This document shows positions 9,890-18,887 of a stretch of DNA of 64,000 nucleotides, one piece after another. Location: NCBI RefSeq assembly GCF_030812215.1, contig NZ_JAUSSG010000005.1, forward strand, positions 1-64,000, in the 5' to 3' direction. Origin of the DNA: Variovorax boronicumulans. Lineage in GTDB: Bacteria > Pseudomonadota > Gammaproteobacteria > Burkholderiales > Burkholderiaceae_C. The translations under genes were made by a program, and so were the position numbers. The stretch's first letter is position 1. Each line of letters opens with the position of its first letter. Below the pieces are notes generated by a model. That model searched no databases. It saw only the letters and a program-made list of their open reading frames with translations, and was not told where the DNA came from.

Positions 9890-10120
9890 TCGAGGACGCC
9901 GCCGAGAAGTACGCGGAGATCGTCGAGTGCTACAACTTTAGCGGCGGCTACGACTGCCTGCTGAAGTGGTGGCGCCCAGCGTCGGCCATTTCAGACCCTG
10001 ATGGAACAGATGCTGGAAGACGACATCGGCATCGAGCGCTTCGCCAGTCGGATCGTCCTGCGCCAGTCGCTAAACCGGCGCGGATATCCGCTGCGCATCA
10101 GCATGCCCCAGAAGCGGTGA
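9890..10120 (+). pseudogene. Remnant of an Lrp/AsnC-family regulator
   Basis: Conceptual translation across frames gives KYAEIVECYNFSGGYDCLLK, then VVAPSVGHF, then QTLMEQMLEDDIGIERFASR and IVLRQ, ending MPQKR-stop at 10120. This is the ligand-binding (RAM) half of Lrp/AsnC regulators, where the order 'ECY..SG.YD.LLKV' to 'L.DDIGIE...S.IVL' is typical. Two single-base deletions are needed to join the frames (near 9972 and near 9993), and no helix-turn-helix half is recognisable upstream. It is therefore a broken gene, not a functional regulator. Confidence 0.65.
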
Positions 10121-10241
10121 AAGACGTGCTCCTGAAAGGATCCTCGACGACTTCGCCAAGGAGCATCCCCAGGCGGGATAAGACTGCCGTGCTTCCCCGG
10201 CCGCCACATCGGCCCCGCGCCACGACGGGGCCATATGACCG
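10121..10241. other. Intergenic end region
   Basis: No gene or clear terminator is visible between the regulator remnant and the stop codon of the minus-strand lipoprotein gene. Confidence 0.5.
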
Positions 10242-11510
10242 CTACTTCAACGCAGCGCCGCCTCTCGCGAGGTATTGCGCGGAAAGGCGCGCGAACTGGC
10301 CTCCGTCCGTGCTGATCGAGGTCTGGTGGCTGCCGCCCGCGCTGAAGACCATCCCGATGGTGTGCATGTCGCCGTATTCCTGGGTGTTGGTCAGCATGTA
10401 GTCGACGTGGTTGTCGCGGTAGTGCTGGTCGGTGCCGCCGGGCGTGTCGGAAGGCACGCCCATCGGCGTCTGCCACCACAGGATCGGAAGGCCGTTGCCC
10501 AGGGCCGTGCGGTAGTCCGAATACTGCTTCTGGTTGTCGTGGAAGTTCGGGCTGGTCTGGTTGCTTGCATCCCAGTAGAACGGGGCGCTTCCGTTCTGGC
10601 ATTCCGCGGGCCTCGATGCCGCCTCCCGGCAGCCCGCGTCGCGGTCGCTGGTCTGGGCGACGATGAAGTCCGCCTGGTTCGCGCCGGCGGCCCGCATCAT
10701 CGCTGCAACCTCGACGGGCGTGCCGTTCCAGAAAGCGGGCGGGAACCCGATCAGCGCCTTCGGCGCGACCTTGCGGCCCATCTGCACGAAGCACTGGCCG
10801 AGGCCCGCAACGGTGTCCGGCAGAGTGCTGCATTCCGGCTGGCCCCTCACGGCGGCGGCCATCTTCGTCAGGTCGCGGCCGGGCGCCTGCGATGCGGCGA
10901 AGCCCCAGAAATCCGGCTCCACGTTGACCAGGGCAGGCTTGTCAGATTCCGCGATGCGCTGGTACATCAGCCGGACTTGGCCCCAGTACTTGTTCATGAA
11001 GGTCGCATCGTTGATGCTGCTCAGGTTGCCCTCGCCGTTCGCGGTCATCTGGTAGAGCGTGAACATGGGCACTGCGCCGTAGTCCTTCGCAGCTTGCGCA
11101 GTGGAGGTGACGTAGGTCCCATCGGGACTGTTCCACGTGGGCCAGAAGCCCGGTCCCACACCCACCAGATAGCGCTCCACGATGTCGGGGTGGATGTCCT
11201 GGCTCTTCATGTCGTCGATGGAAGTCGCTCCCAGCCCGACCAGCACACGGGAGGGTTTGCCGAGCTTGTTGGCCAGGGCGACGGTGGCCGGCACAGGCGC
11301 GTTGCCGCCGCTCGTGCCGCCAGTGCCACCGCCGGAGGTATTGCCGGCCACCTGGCCGCCGTCGGATTGACCGCCGGTGCCGGACTGGCCCGTCGGGCTG
11401 CCGACCAGCGGAATGCCCGTACCTCCACCGCCGCCACCTCCTCCACCACAGCCGAAGAGCAGCAGCGAGGCCGTCAGCGCGGAAATGCATCGTCGAGAAA
11501 GAATGTTCAT
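10242..11510 (-). CDS. Lipoprotein with glycoside-hydrolase-like features
   Basis: 422 residues. The start at 11510 gives a lipoprotein signal MNILSRRCISALTASLLLFG followed by Cys and a polyglycine run, then a Gly/Ser/Thr-rich linker to about residue 75. The globular part has motifs reminiscent of TIM-barrel glycosidases, such as LVNVEPDFWGFA, GFPPAFWNG, APFYWDASNQTSP and LPILWWQTPMG, with several conserved aromatic and acidic residues. I cannot name the family. It follows the alginate-lyase-like gene by about 100 bp on the same strand, suggesting joint action on an extracellular polysaccharide; this is inference. Confidence 0.6.
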   Translation of the reverse strand: MNILSRRCISALTASLLLFGCGGGGGGGGGTGIPLVGSPTGQSGTGGQSDGGQVAGNTSGGGTGGTSGGNAPVPATVALANKLGKPSRVLVGLGATSIDDMKSQDIHPDIVERYLVGVGPGFWPTWNSPDGTYVTSTAQAAKDYGAVPMFTLYQMTANGEGNLSSINDATFMNKYWGQVRLMYQRIAESDKPALVNVEPDFWGFAASQAPGRDLTKMAAAVRGQPECSTLPDTVAGLGQCFVQMGRKVAPKALIGFPPAFWNGTPVEVAAMMRAAGANQADFIVAQTSDRDAGCREAASRPAECQNGSAPFYWDASNQTSPNFHDNQKQYSDYRTALGNGLPILWWQTPMGVPSDTPGGTDQHYRDNHVDYMLTNTQEYGDMHTIGMVFSAGGSHQTSISTDGGQFARLSAQYLARGGAALK

Positions 11511-11611
11511 GAGAGAGGTCTGTTCAGTCGAGGGAAACACCGGCGCGCTTGTGCAGGCGGGCGCCGATTCGGGTTCAGGGTTGTCCGGGCAGCGCGGCTG
11601 CCCGATGGCGC

Positions 11612-13825
11612 TCAGCGGGCGAGGTTCGCGATGAAGGCTGCGTCCTGCGCGCCGCTGTAGATGCGGAAGTCCTGCATGCGGCCCTTGAAGTAAGGGTCGC
11701 CACCGTACTGGGAACGGCCCAGCCAGGTCTGCGTGGTGCGGCCCAGTTGGAAGGGATTGATCCAGATGCCGTCCGCGGTGGCGACCTGCGTGCCGTCCAC
11801 GTAGAGCGTGCCTACGGTGCCCGAGAGCGTGACCGCCACGTGCACCCAGCGCCCGGCGGGCAGTACGTCGGTCGTCACCGACTCTTCGTTCCAGAACTGA
11901 TTGCGCGTGCCCGAGAAGCGCAGCTTGCCGCTGCCGTCCCGCGGGATGAGCCCCATGTAAGTCACGTCGTTGGAGCCGAAGTCGAAGATGCGCGCATTGA
12001 CCACCGAAGCATCCCAGTAGACCCACACCGCCACCGTGAAATCGCCCAGGGCCGACACGGCCCCGTCGGGCAGCTGGACGTGACCGCTGCGGCCGTCGAG
12101 CTGCACGGCGCTTGCGCCTTTGCGTCCTTCGCCCCAGCTCGTGCCGCCCTTCAACTGCGCATGCAGCCCGCGGCCGCTGGCATCGTTGGCATCGCCGCTG
12201 AGCGGCAGGTGCAGCCACAGCTCGCCGGGGACCGCCACGCGCACGGTATCCGCACCGGTCATCTCACCGGCGCCGGTCACCGCCACGATCCGGTAGTACC
12301 ACGTGCCCTGAACAGGATCGTCGGTGTAGGTGCGCGGTTCGGTGACCGGCGCGAGGGTCGTGAACGGACCGTTGGGCGAAGCCGCGCGCTGCACGAGGTA
12401 CTGGGACGCGCCTGCGGTGCCCCACCAGGACAGCTGCACCTTCGCGTCGCTCAGGAATGCGCTCAGGCCGCTCGGCGCAGCGGCAGGGACCGGATCGCGC
12501 GCATAGAGCAACGTGCCGATGCCCGGCTGGTCGCCGCCATCGACGCGCTCCGGCCGAATCTTGTCGAGCATCGCCTTGGTCCAGGGTGCCGAGAGTCCCT
12601 TGCGGCTCACATAGTGGCTGTAGATGAGGTCCCAGTTGGGCCGCAGCTGATTTGTGCCCGCCGCAGCGGTCCCCGATCCGTGGACGCCTTCGTATGGCGC
12701 GAACGGCATCGTGAACAGCGCGTTGCCGTTGGCATCCGCCAGGTTCGTCTTGGCCACGTACTCCGCGCCGGCGAGCAGCCGGTTGTTCCAGTAACCGAAG
12801 AGATCCTCGCCCTGGTTCCAGGCCATTTGGCACAGCATCCCAGCCAGCGAGATACCGAGGGTCGAGTGGCCCTGGTCGCGATGGCTCTCCTGCCACTGCC
12901 CCAGATAGCCAGGATGCACGTAGTAGACGTTGTTGGCGCTCGCGCCGCAGCCGCGGCCGCTCTTGTAATAGTTGCTCGCTTCGGCGACCAGGTCGCTCCG
13001 ATCGCAGAACACGCCGATCGCGTAGACGGTGCAGATGTTGGCCAGGTCCCAGTTCGCCCAGTAGTGGGTGACCTTTCTGGTCTCCGTGCCGTTGTGGTTG
13101 ACCAGGAAGTCGTGGGCCTTCGGATAGAACACGTTCAGCAGCATGGTCTGGAAGCGCGCGACGTCCTCCTTCGCCCAGCCGGGGTAGGTCCGCATCAGTT
13201 CCGCGGCGTTGGCCCACTGGTTGCCGTAGAGGCCCGAGGCGAGGAAGACGTTCGAGTTGCCGCCCAGCTCGGTCAAGGTCGACGACCATGCATTGAGGAA
13301 CTCCACCGCCTTCTTCGCGTAGCTCTCGTCGTTCGTGATCTTCCAGCGCAGTGCGAGATGAAGGGCGCGCACCATGTCGCCGACCATCTGCCAATAGTTC
13401 TCGCCATCGACACCGCGCGTCACCAACGCCAGGGGGCGCGGCTTCGCATCGAGGTTCGTGTTGTTCGTCTTGAGCATCATGTTCCAGCCGCCCACCCAGG
13501 GCTCCGCCTTGGCGGCGAGCTTGTCGCGGATGCGCTGCAGGTCGGCCTCGGTGACCAGCAGGCCGGGGTGCGTGATCTTGTGTACTTCGGGCTCAGGGGC
13601 GGTCGGCTCGGGCGCTGGGGTGTCGGGGGTGTCGACACCTGCGACAGCGCCAGGGGCGGCACCCGGTGTCTGCTGCGCGGTGGCTCCCCCTATCGGCGAA
13701 AAACCTCCGCCGCTGCCACCACCGCAAGCCGTCGTGCCAAGGGCGAGTGCGCTCGCGGTGCCGATGAAGAAGGTGCGGCGATCCAGCAAGGCGACATCTT
13801 TGTCGTCGTTCGAAGAATGTGTCAT
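11612..13825 (-). CDS. Secreted alginate-lyase-like protein with FN3 and LamG domains
   Basis: 737 residues. The N terminus RRTFFIGTASALALGTTACG resembles a Tat/lipoprotein signal. Residues about 70-430 match the alginate lyase (PF05426, PL5-type) fold: HPGLLVTEADLQRIRDKL, YWQMVGDMVRALHLALRW, NHNGTETRKVTHYWANWDL with the Asn-His-x-x-Tyr-Trp-type cluster, and SHRDQGHSTLGISLAGML. Residues about 450-520 look like a fibronectin type III domain and about 530-737 like a LamG carbohydrate-binding jelly roll (WLHLPLSGDANDASGRGLHA, GTLYVDGTQV, FKGRMQDFRIYSG). Predicted to cleave a uronate-containing polysaccharide outside the cytoplasm; the exact substrate cannot be read from sequence. Confidence 0.85.
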   Translation of the reverse strand: MTHSSNDDKDVALLDRRTFFIGTASALALGTTACGGGSGGGFSPIGGATAQQTPGAAPGAVAGVDTPDTPAPEPTAPEPEVHKITHPGLLVTEADLQRIRDKLAAKAEPWVGGWNMMLKTNNTNLDAKPRPLALVTRGVDGENYWQMVGDMVRALHLALRWKITNDESYAKKAVEFLNAWSSTLTELGGNSNVFLASGLYGNQWANAAELMRTYPGWAKEDVARFQTMLLNVFYPKAHDFLVNHNGTETRKVTHYWANWDLANICTVYAIGVFCDRSDLVAEASNYYKSGRGCGASANNVYYVHPGYLGQWQESHRDQGHSTLGISLAGMLCQMAWNQGEDLFGYWNNRLLAGAEYVAKTNLADANGNALFTMPFAPYEGVHGSGTAAAGTNQLRPNWDLIYSHYVSRKGLSAPWTKAMLDKIRPERVDGGDQPGIGTLLYARDPVPAAAPSGLSAFLSDAKVQLSWWGTAGASQYLVQRAASPNGPFTTLAPVTEPRTYTDDPVQGTWYYRIVAVTGAGEMTGADTVRVAVPGELWLHLPLSGDANDASGRGLHAQLKGGTSWGEGRKGASAVQLDGRSGHVQLPDGAVSALGDFTVAVWVYWDASVVNARIFDFGSNDVTYMGLIPRDGSGKLRFSGTRNQFWNEESVTTDVLPAGRWVHVAVTLSGTVGTLYVDGTQVATADGIWINPFQLGRTTQTWLGRSQYGGDPYFKGRMQDFRIYSGAQDAAFIANLAR

Positions 13826-14448
13826 TTATAAGAAGTGTGTAAATAAATGATTCAGCAAACTGCGTGCCATCCGCTTCGATGGCTCGATGAAATGAAATCG
13901 GTAAAACCGATGAATGCATTGCGCGCGTTGCGAGGGACACGCAGCGGCAAGAAGTGACATTCGTTGTCACATGAAACGCCGGCGACACGACATTGAATGT
14001 CACTGCCTCTTGCCATGTACGCACCGATTCAGAAGCCCGTGCGGTATCGACCTGCGCGACAGGACAAGGCTCATGAGTGTGACCCGTACAGAGGCCGCAA
14101 TGAGCCTTGAATTGCCTCTGAAAATGAGCGACTGAATTTCATTTTCGGAATGACCAGGAGCACTGCAACTTGCTTGCGTTCTCTCCATTTCGACGACGCA
14201 GCGATGCCGATCGCTTCGCTGGACACGGCATCGTCTTCTTGCGATCGGCGCCGCGGCACCGGCTGCTCGCCATGGCATCGAAAGATAGGCGTGCGGTGAT
14301 CAGCGACACCGCGTTTGCTTGCACATCCGGGTCACTGCCAACCCCTGCTCTTCGCAACCGTCCGCCTCATGTTTCGCAAGCGGCACGGCTGTCTCGCTGC
14401 GAACCCGCTTCGCCGTCGCCCGTTCTCCGGGCGGGCGCCTGCTTCCCG
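13826..14448. other. Long intergenic region with operator-like palindromes
   Basis: No credible gene on either strand. It contains two related dyads, at 13954-13970 and 13989-14001, close to the start of the alginate-lyase-like gene, and a separate A/T-rich inverted repeat GAAAATGA (14120-14127) / TCATTTTC (14139-14146). Nothing further is recognisable towards the end of aroQ. Confidence 0.6.
13954..14001. promoter_or_regulatory. Pair of operator-like dyads upstream of the polysaccharide genes
   Basis: GTGACA-TTCGT-TGTCAC at 13954-13970 and GACATTGAATGTC at 13989-14001 share the GACATT/TGTC core and are spaced about three helical turns apart, 130-175 bp upstream of the alginate-lyase-like start. 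The form suits a dimeric regulator such as a GntR-type protein, but no regulator is adjacent. Confidence 0.45.
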
Positions 14449-14892
14449 TCAGAGAGCGCTTCGCACTGCCGACACGGCAGCACGCAAGGCGAGCAGGTAG
14501 CTGTCCAGGCCGAAGCCGCAGATCTGGCCCTTCACGATGTCCGCGAACACCGAGTGATGCCGGAATTCCTCGCGTGCATGGATGTTGGACATGTGCAGTT
14601 CGACCACCGGTACCGTGAGGATCGCCAGCGCGTCCCGGATGCCGTAGCTGTAGTGCGTCCATGCACCTGCGTTGATGAGGACCGCGTCGACGCCATCGAC
14701 GAAGCCCTGGTGGATGCGCTCGCACATGGCGCTCTCGCTGTTGGTCTGGAAGCTCTCGACCTCGGCGCCCAGCTCCCTGCCCAGCGCCTGCAGCTTCGCG
14801 TCGATCTCGGCGAGAGTCGTGGTGCCGTATTGCTTCGGATCGCGCTTGCCGAACATGTTGTGGTTGATGCCGTGGAGCATGAGGATCTTCAT
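14449..14892 (-). CDS. aroQ: Type II 3-dehydroquinate dehydratase
   Basis: 147 residues, the normal length for the type II enzyme that dehydrates 3-dehydroquinate to 3-dehydroshikimate. GINHNMFGKRDPKQYG contains the loop tyrosine and arginine region, NSESAMCERIHQ the conserved glutamate, INAGAWTHYSYGIRDAL the asparagine-binding loop, and VELHMSNIHAREEFRHHS the catalytic histidine. It is the last gene of a six-gene minus-strand operon with aroE, a CoA transferase and others, which points to a catabolic (quinate/shikimate-type) rather than biosynthetic copy. Confidence 0.93.
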   Translation of the reverse strand: MKILMLHGINHNMFGKRDPKQYGTTTLAEIDAKLQALGRELGAEVESFQTNSESAMCERIHQGFVDGVDAVLINAGAWTHYSYGIRDALAILTVPVVELHMSNIHAREEFRHHSVFADIVKGQICGFGLDSYLLALRAAVSAVRSAL

Positions 14893-14917
14893 CGGGTCTT
14901 TCCTTCTTGTCGCGGCC

Positions 14918-15739
14918 TCAGGCCAGCGGGATCGTCATGCGCTCGATGACCGGGCGGGTGTCGGGCCGCACGCCGCGCCACCACAGGAAGGCCTCCGCCG
15001 CCTGCTCGACCAGCATGCCCACGCCGTCGGCGAGCTTCGGCACGCCGGCGTTCTGCGCCAGGCGCAGGAAAGGCGTCAGGCCCTTGCCGTACGCCAGTTC
15101 GTAGGCCAGCCTTGCGTTCTGGAAGGTCCCTGCCGGCACCGGTGGCAGCTCGGCCTTCAGGCTGGCCGAGGTGCCGTTGATGACGATGTCGAACCGCTCC
15201 CCGGCCAAGTCTGCGTAGGCGCAGGCGCGCACGGGGCCGTGCACCTCGAACTGCGCAGCCAGGTCGACCGCCTTCGGCAAGGTCCTGTTCGCGAGCACCA
15301 GCTCGGCCGGCTCCTGCGCGAGAAAAGGCAACAGGGCTCCGCGCACCGCTCCGCCCGAACCGAGCACCAGCATGCGCGCGCCCTTGAGGGCGAAACCCAG
15401 GTTGCGCTGGATGTCGCGGGTCAACCCCACGCCGTCGAAGTTGTCGGCAATGATGCGGTCGCCCTCGAACTTGAGCGCATTGGTGGCGCCGGCCAGCTCG
15501 GCACGCTCCAGCCGCTCGGTTGCGAGCGCCAGCGCCTGCAGCTTGAACGGCGCCGTCACGTTCAGCCCGCGCCCGCCCGCCTTGCGAAAGGCGTGCACGT
15601 CGTCAGCGAAGCGCTCGAGCGAGCCTTCGATGGCGCCGTACTCGATGGCCTGGCCGGTCGCCTGCGCGAAGCTGCCGTGGATCAGCGGCGACTTGGTGTG
15701 GCCGATGGGATTGCCGATGACGGCATAGCGGTCGGTCAT
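14918..15739 (-). CDS. aroE: Shikimate dehydrogenase
   Basis: 273-residue NADP-dependent shikimate/quinate dehydrogenase family protein. MTDRYAVIGNPIGHTKSPLI gives the substrate-binding SKSP-like segment, LNVTAPFK contains the catalytic lysine, ALKFEGDRIIADNFDGVGL the conserved Asn/Asp, and VLGSGGAVRGALLPF the nucleotide-binding glycines. Frame is open upstream, but the start at 15739 fits the family and leaves a short gap after the CoA transferase. Together with aroQ it may feed quinate or shikimate into metabolism. Confidence 0.92.
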   Translation of the reverse strand: MTDRYAVIGNPIGHTKSPLIHGSFAQATGQAIEYGAIEGSLERFADDVHAFRKAGGRGLNVTAPFKLQALALATERLERAELAGATNALKFEGDRIIADNFDGVGLTRDIQRNLGFALKGARMLVLGSGGAVRGALLPFLAQEPAELVLANRTLPKAVDLAAQFEVHGPVRACAYADLAGERFDIVINGTSASLKAELPPVPAGTFQNARLAYELAYGKGLTPFLRLAQNAGVPKLADGVGMLVEQAAEAFLWWRGVRPDTRPVIERMTIPLA

Positions 15740-15752
15740 GCTGCCGCCCTCC

Positions 15753-16982
15753 TCATGCGCTGTAGAGGACGCCGTCGGCCTGCATCTCGGCGATCTGGGC
15801 GGCGTCGTAGCCCAGGCTCGCGGCGATCTCGGTGTTGTGCTCGCCGAGCTCCGGCGCCACCTGCGTGATCGAGGTGTCGCATCCCGACATGCGGAAAGGC
15901 AGGTTGGGCAGGCGGATCTTGCCCAGCACCGGATGCTCCTGCTCCACCACCATGCCACGCGCCTGGATCTGCGGGTCGGCCAGCACTTCGTCGATGCGCT
16001 GCACCTTGGCGCAGGGCACGTCGATACCGTCGAGCATCTCCAGTATCTCTGCCACGGGGCGTTGCGCCACCCACGGGCGGACCACTTCGAGGATCTCCAG
16101 GCGTCTCGCGTTGCGCCCGGCCGCGTCGTGCAGGCGCGTGTCGCCTCCGAAGCCGGCGGGTCCACCGTTGTGCTCGACCAGGGCGGCGAAGCGTTTCCAT
16201 GCGTCGTCGACCTGCGCGGCAATCACCAGATCGCCATCCTGCGCTCGGAACACGCCGTACAGGGTCGAGTTGGGCATGTCGTGCCCGGTCTGCACCGGTA
16301 CTTCCTTGCCGCCCGAAAGCGTGTAGCACTGCACCGCGTACTCGTGCATCGACACCAGCGTGTCGTACAGCGCCATGTCGATGTGCTGTCCGCGTCCCGA
16401 CTTCACGCGGCCCAGCAGCGCGGCGTTGATCGCCGCCACGGCGTGGATGCCGGTGTACATGTCGCCGAGCGAGATGCGCAGCAGCGGCGGCGCCTCGCCG
16501 GGATTGCCGACCATCTGCATGATGCCGCTCTTGGCTTCGGCAATGAGACCGAAGCCGGCGCGATGCGAGTCCGGTCCGGTATGGCCATACGCGGAGATCG
16601 AGCAGTAGACGAGGCCCGGATTGGTCTCGGCCAGTTCCGCGTAGCCCAGGCCCAGCTTGTCCAGCGCACCGGGGCGGTAGTTCTCGACGAACACGTCGGC
16701 GCTGTCGACCAGCTTCTTCATCAGCGCACGGCCGCGCGGGTCCTTGGTGTTGACCGACAGGCCCTTCTTGCCCATGTTCTGCTGCAGAAAGTAGCCGCTG
16801 TGGTCGCCGACGAACCAGGCGTGCTGGCGGCCGGCATCGCCGGAGCCGGGGCGCTCCACCTTGATGACCTCGGCGCCCAGCGCCGCCAGGCACCGGCCCA
16901 CGTAGGGCCCGGCAAGGAAGTGGCTGTAGTCGATGACGCGGATTCCCGCCAGCGGCAATGCCTGCCGAACTCCCGCGTTCAT
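15753..16982 (-). CDS. CaiB/BaiF-type (class III) CoA transferase
   Basis: 409 residues. The N terminus LAGIRVIDYSHFLAGPYVGR, ALGAEVIKVERPGSGD, FVENYRPGALDKLGLGY and GQHIDMALYDTLVSMH (with the catalytic aspartate D in HIDMALYD) are typical for class III CoA transferases, which move CoA between carboxylic acids through an Asp-CoA thioester mixed anhydride. The start at 16982 overlaps the MaoC gene stop as ATGA. Acid substrate unknown. Confidence 0.92.
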   Translation of the reverse strand: MNAGVRQALPLAGIRVIDYSHFLAGPYVGRCLAALGAEVIKVERPGSGDAGRQHAWFVGDHSGYFLQQNMGKKGLSVNTKDPRGRALMKKLVDSADVFVENYRPGALDKLGLGYAELAETNPGLVYCSISAYGHTGPDSHRAGFGLIAEAKSGIMQMVGNPGEAPPLLRISLGDMYTGIHAVAAINAALLGRVKSGRGQHIDMALYDTLVSMHEYAVQCYTLSGGKEVPVQTGHDMPNSTLYGVFRAQDGDLVIAAQVDDAWKRFAALVEHNGGPAGFGGDTRLHDAAGRNARRLEILEVVRPWVAQRPVAEILEMLDGIDVPCAKVQRIDEVLADPQIQARGMVVEQEHPVLGKIRLPNLPFRMSGCDTSITQVAPELGEHNTEIAASLGYDAAQIAEMQADGVLYSA

Positions 16983-17440
16983 GCCGGCCTCCTCGGCACC
17001 ATCACGCGGTGCTCGCCCCTCTGCACGATTTCGTCGCGCTGGTTGATCAGTTCGGACGGCAGCACCAGGATGCCCCAGCCGGACTTGCTCTTCGATTCGC
17101 GTTTGGATTCGACGCGGAATCTCACCCGCACCGTGTCGCCCAGCTTGATGGGCGCAACGAAGCTCCATTCCCAGCCCAGCGACATGCCGGGCATGAAGCG
17201 CATGTCGCTCCTGGTCTTCAGGCCGTCGGCGATCGAGAGGCCGAACAGTCCGTGGGCCACACGGGTGCCGAAGGGCGTCGTGCGGGCGTAGGCCTCGTCG
17301 GTGTGCACGGGCGTGTGGTCGCCCGTGAGGTCGGCGTAGGCCATCACGCGGGCTTCCGTCACCTCATACGGAGGGCTGACGCATTCCTCGCCGACGACGG
17401 CGTCTTCCCAGTACCTGTCTTCGATGGTGAGTGTGTTCAT
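16979..17440 (-). CDS. MaoC-like (R)-specific acyl-CoA dehydratase
   Basis: 153-residue single hotdog-fold protein. ADLTGDHTPVHTDEAYARTT holds the hydratase motif with Asp and His of the catalytic pair, followed by AHGLFGLSIADGL. Family members hydrate or dehydrate enoyl-CoA or mesaconyl-CoA-type substrates. It is coupled to the CoA transferase, which suggests that it acts on the CoA thioester that enzyme makes. It is 26 bp after the VOC gene. Confidence 0.88.
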   Translation of the reverse strand: MNTLTIEDRYWEDAVVGEECVSPPYEVTEARVMAYADLTGDHTPVHTDEAYARTTPFGTRVAHGLFGLSIADGLKTRSDMRFMPGMSLGWEWSFVAPIKLGDTVRVRFRVESKRESKSKSGWGILVLPSELINQRDEIVQRGEHRVMVPRRPA

Positions 17441-17466
17441 GTGTGGGTCTCCGGTTCGAACAGGGC

Positions 17467-17859
17467 TCAGGCGCGGGGATCGATCGCCAGCGCCTTGGCG
17501 ACCGCACCGGGGCTGGCCTGGATGAATTCGATGGCCAGGCCATCGGGCAGGCGCAGCCAGTTGCGGCCCTGCGGCATCTCCGTGACGCCGAAGGCCTTTG
17601 CGGCGGTCAGCGCGGCCTCGAGGTCTTCGCACATCACGCCCAGGTGACCCAGGCGCCCTTCGGGACCGGCGTAATCGGGCTTGGCCATGAACTGCATGCC
17701 CCCGAGCGTCCAGTACTGGATGGGTTCCTCGACAGTGCCCTGCACTTCCCGCATCGTCATGCCACAGACATCGTGGAAGAACTTGATGTGCCAATGGATG
17801 TCGCGCACCCAGATGGCGACGTGCTCGACGTAGGCTTTGGGCGTGGCCCGGGTGGTCAT
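17467..17859 (-). CDS. VOC-family (glyoxalase/dioxygenase fold) protein
   Basis: 130 residues with the paired beta-alpha-beta-beta-beta modules of the vicinal oxygen chelate fold: VEHVAIWVRDIHWHIKFF gives the first metal histidine, GHLGVMCEDLEAALTAA the second and DGLAIEFIQASPG the C-terminal glutamate. Could be an isomerase, epimerase or lyase. Overlaps the ketopantoate-reductase-like gene by ATGA (stop of that gene at 17856-17858). Confidence 0.82.
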   Translation of the reverse strand: MTTRATPKAYVEHVAIWVRDIHWHIKFFHDVCGMTMREVQGTVEEPIQYWTLGGMQFMAKPDYAGPEGRLGHLGVMCEDLEAALTAAKAFGVTEMPQGRNWLRLPDGLAIEFIQASPGAVAKALAIDPRA

Positions 17860-18785
17860 TTCGCCTCCATGCGGCGTTCGATGCCCTTGATCGCAGCGAC
17901 CAGCGTCTGGTTGACCGGCGTCGGTATGTTGTGTTTGCGACCCATGCGCACGACCGCACCGTTGATGAAGTCGATCTCGGTGATCGAGCCCTTCTCCAGG
18001 CTCTGCAGCATCGATGTCTTGAATTCGTAGGGCAGCCCCTGCGCGGCCATCAGCCAGGCGTCGCGCGGCGACTTGATCGACAGCTTCACGCCACTGGCCT
18101 TGGCAACCGTCATCGCTTCGGCCACCGCGGCAATGGCCGTGGCTTCGATCTCCGGCACCGCATAGAGACTGCCGTAGACCTGGCCGGTGATGCCGCTCAA
18201 CGCACCGGTCGAGACGTTGATCAGGAGCTTGTCCCACATCGCGCCCAGGATGTTGTCGCTGACCTCGCAGGGCAGCTCGGCACGCTCGAACTCGGCGGCG
18301 ATCGCCGTGGCGCGCTCGCTGATGCGGCCATCGATCTCGCCGATCACCGTGCGCTTGCCCTGCGTGCCGGCAATGACGTGGCCAGGACCGAGCATCACGC
18401 CGCCGACGTAGGTCTTGCCGGCCAGCACATGCTCGGCGCCCACCGCTTCCGAGAGGATTTCTTCATGGCCCATGCCGTTTTGCAGCGACATCACCGCCGT
18501 GTCGGGTCCCACGATGTCTTGCGCGACTTCGATGGCTGCACGCGTGTGGAAGGACTTGACCAGCACGATGAGGAGGTCCGGAGCCTCCAGCTTCGCGCAG
18601 TCGAGCGCGGCGCGGACCCGGACGACGCGCTCCGAATCGCCGACCTTCATGCGCAGGCCGTCGCGGTTGATCGCATCGACATGGGCCTGGAAGGGATCGA
18701 TCAAAGTGACATCGGACCCCGCTGCAGCGAGGGTCCCGCCGATGGCGCAACCCAATGCGCCGGCACCGAGAAAGTAGATCTTCAT
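17856..18785 (-). CDS. Ketopantoate reductase (ApbA/PanE) family oxidoreductase
   Basis: 309 residues. MKIYFLGAGALGCAIGGTLA is the NAD(P)-binding start, VKSFHTRAAIEVAQ and SLQNGMGHEEIL the active-site region, and NILGAMWDKLLINVSTGALS the conserved Lys/Asn block. Because it heads a degradative-looking operon, reduction of another 2-keto acid is as likely as pantothenate synthesis; I leave the symbol blank for that reason. It is divergent from the LysR gene, 102 bp away. Confidence 0.9.
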   Translation of the reverse strand: MKIYFLGAGALGCAIGGTLAAAGSDVTLIDPFQAHVDAINRDGLRMKVGDSERVVRVRAALDCAKLEAPDLLIVLVKSFHTRAAIEVAQDIVGPDTAVMSLQNGMGHEEILSEAVGAEHVLAGKTYVGGVMLGPGHVIAGTQGKRTVIGEIDGRISERATAIAAEFERAELPCEVSDNILGAMWDKLLINVSTGALSGITGQVYGSLYAVPEIEATAIAAVAEAMTVAKASGVKLSIKSPRDAWLMAAQGLPYEFKTSMLQSLEKGSITEIDFINGAVVRMGRKHNIPTPVNQTLVAAIKGIERRMEAK

Positions 18786-18854
18786 GTGAGCCTTCGTTCG
18801 GAATGACCCGACGATAGGTTCCGGAGCCCATGTTGCCCATGGCATGGCCGCAAT

Positions 18855-18871
18855 GATCTACATTTCAGATC
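18855..18871. promoter_or_regulatory. Candidate LysR-type operator
   Basis: GATCT-N7-AGATC (18855-18859 and 18867-18871), containing a T-N11-A-like dyad, lies in the 102-bp divergent region directly ahead of the LysR gene. Autoregulation and control of the six-gene operon from this site would be typical. Confidence 0.5.
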
Positions 18872-18887
18872 GAAATGGAGGTGCCGC

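Noticed and set aside
14120-14146. Terminator formed by GAAAATGA/TCATTTTC
   Set aside because: The stem is A/T-rich without a U-run or nearby gene end; noted only within the intergenic entry.
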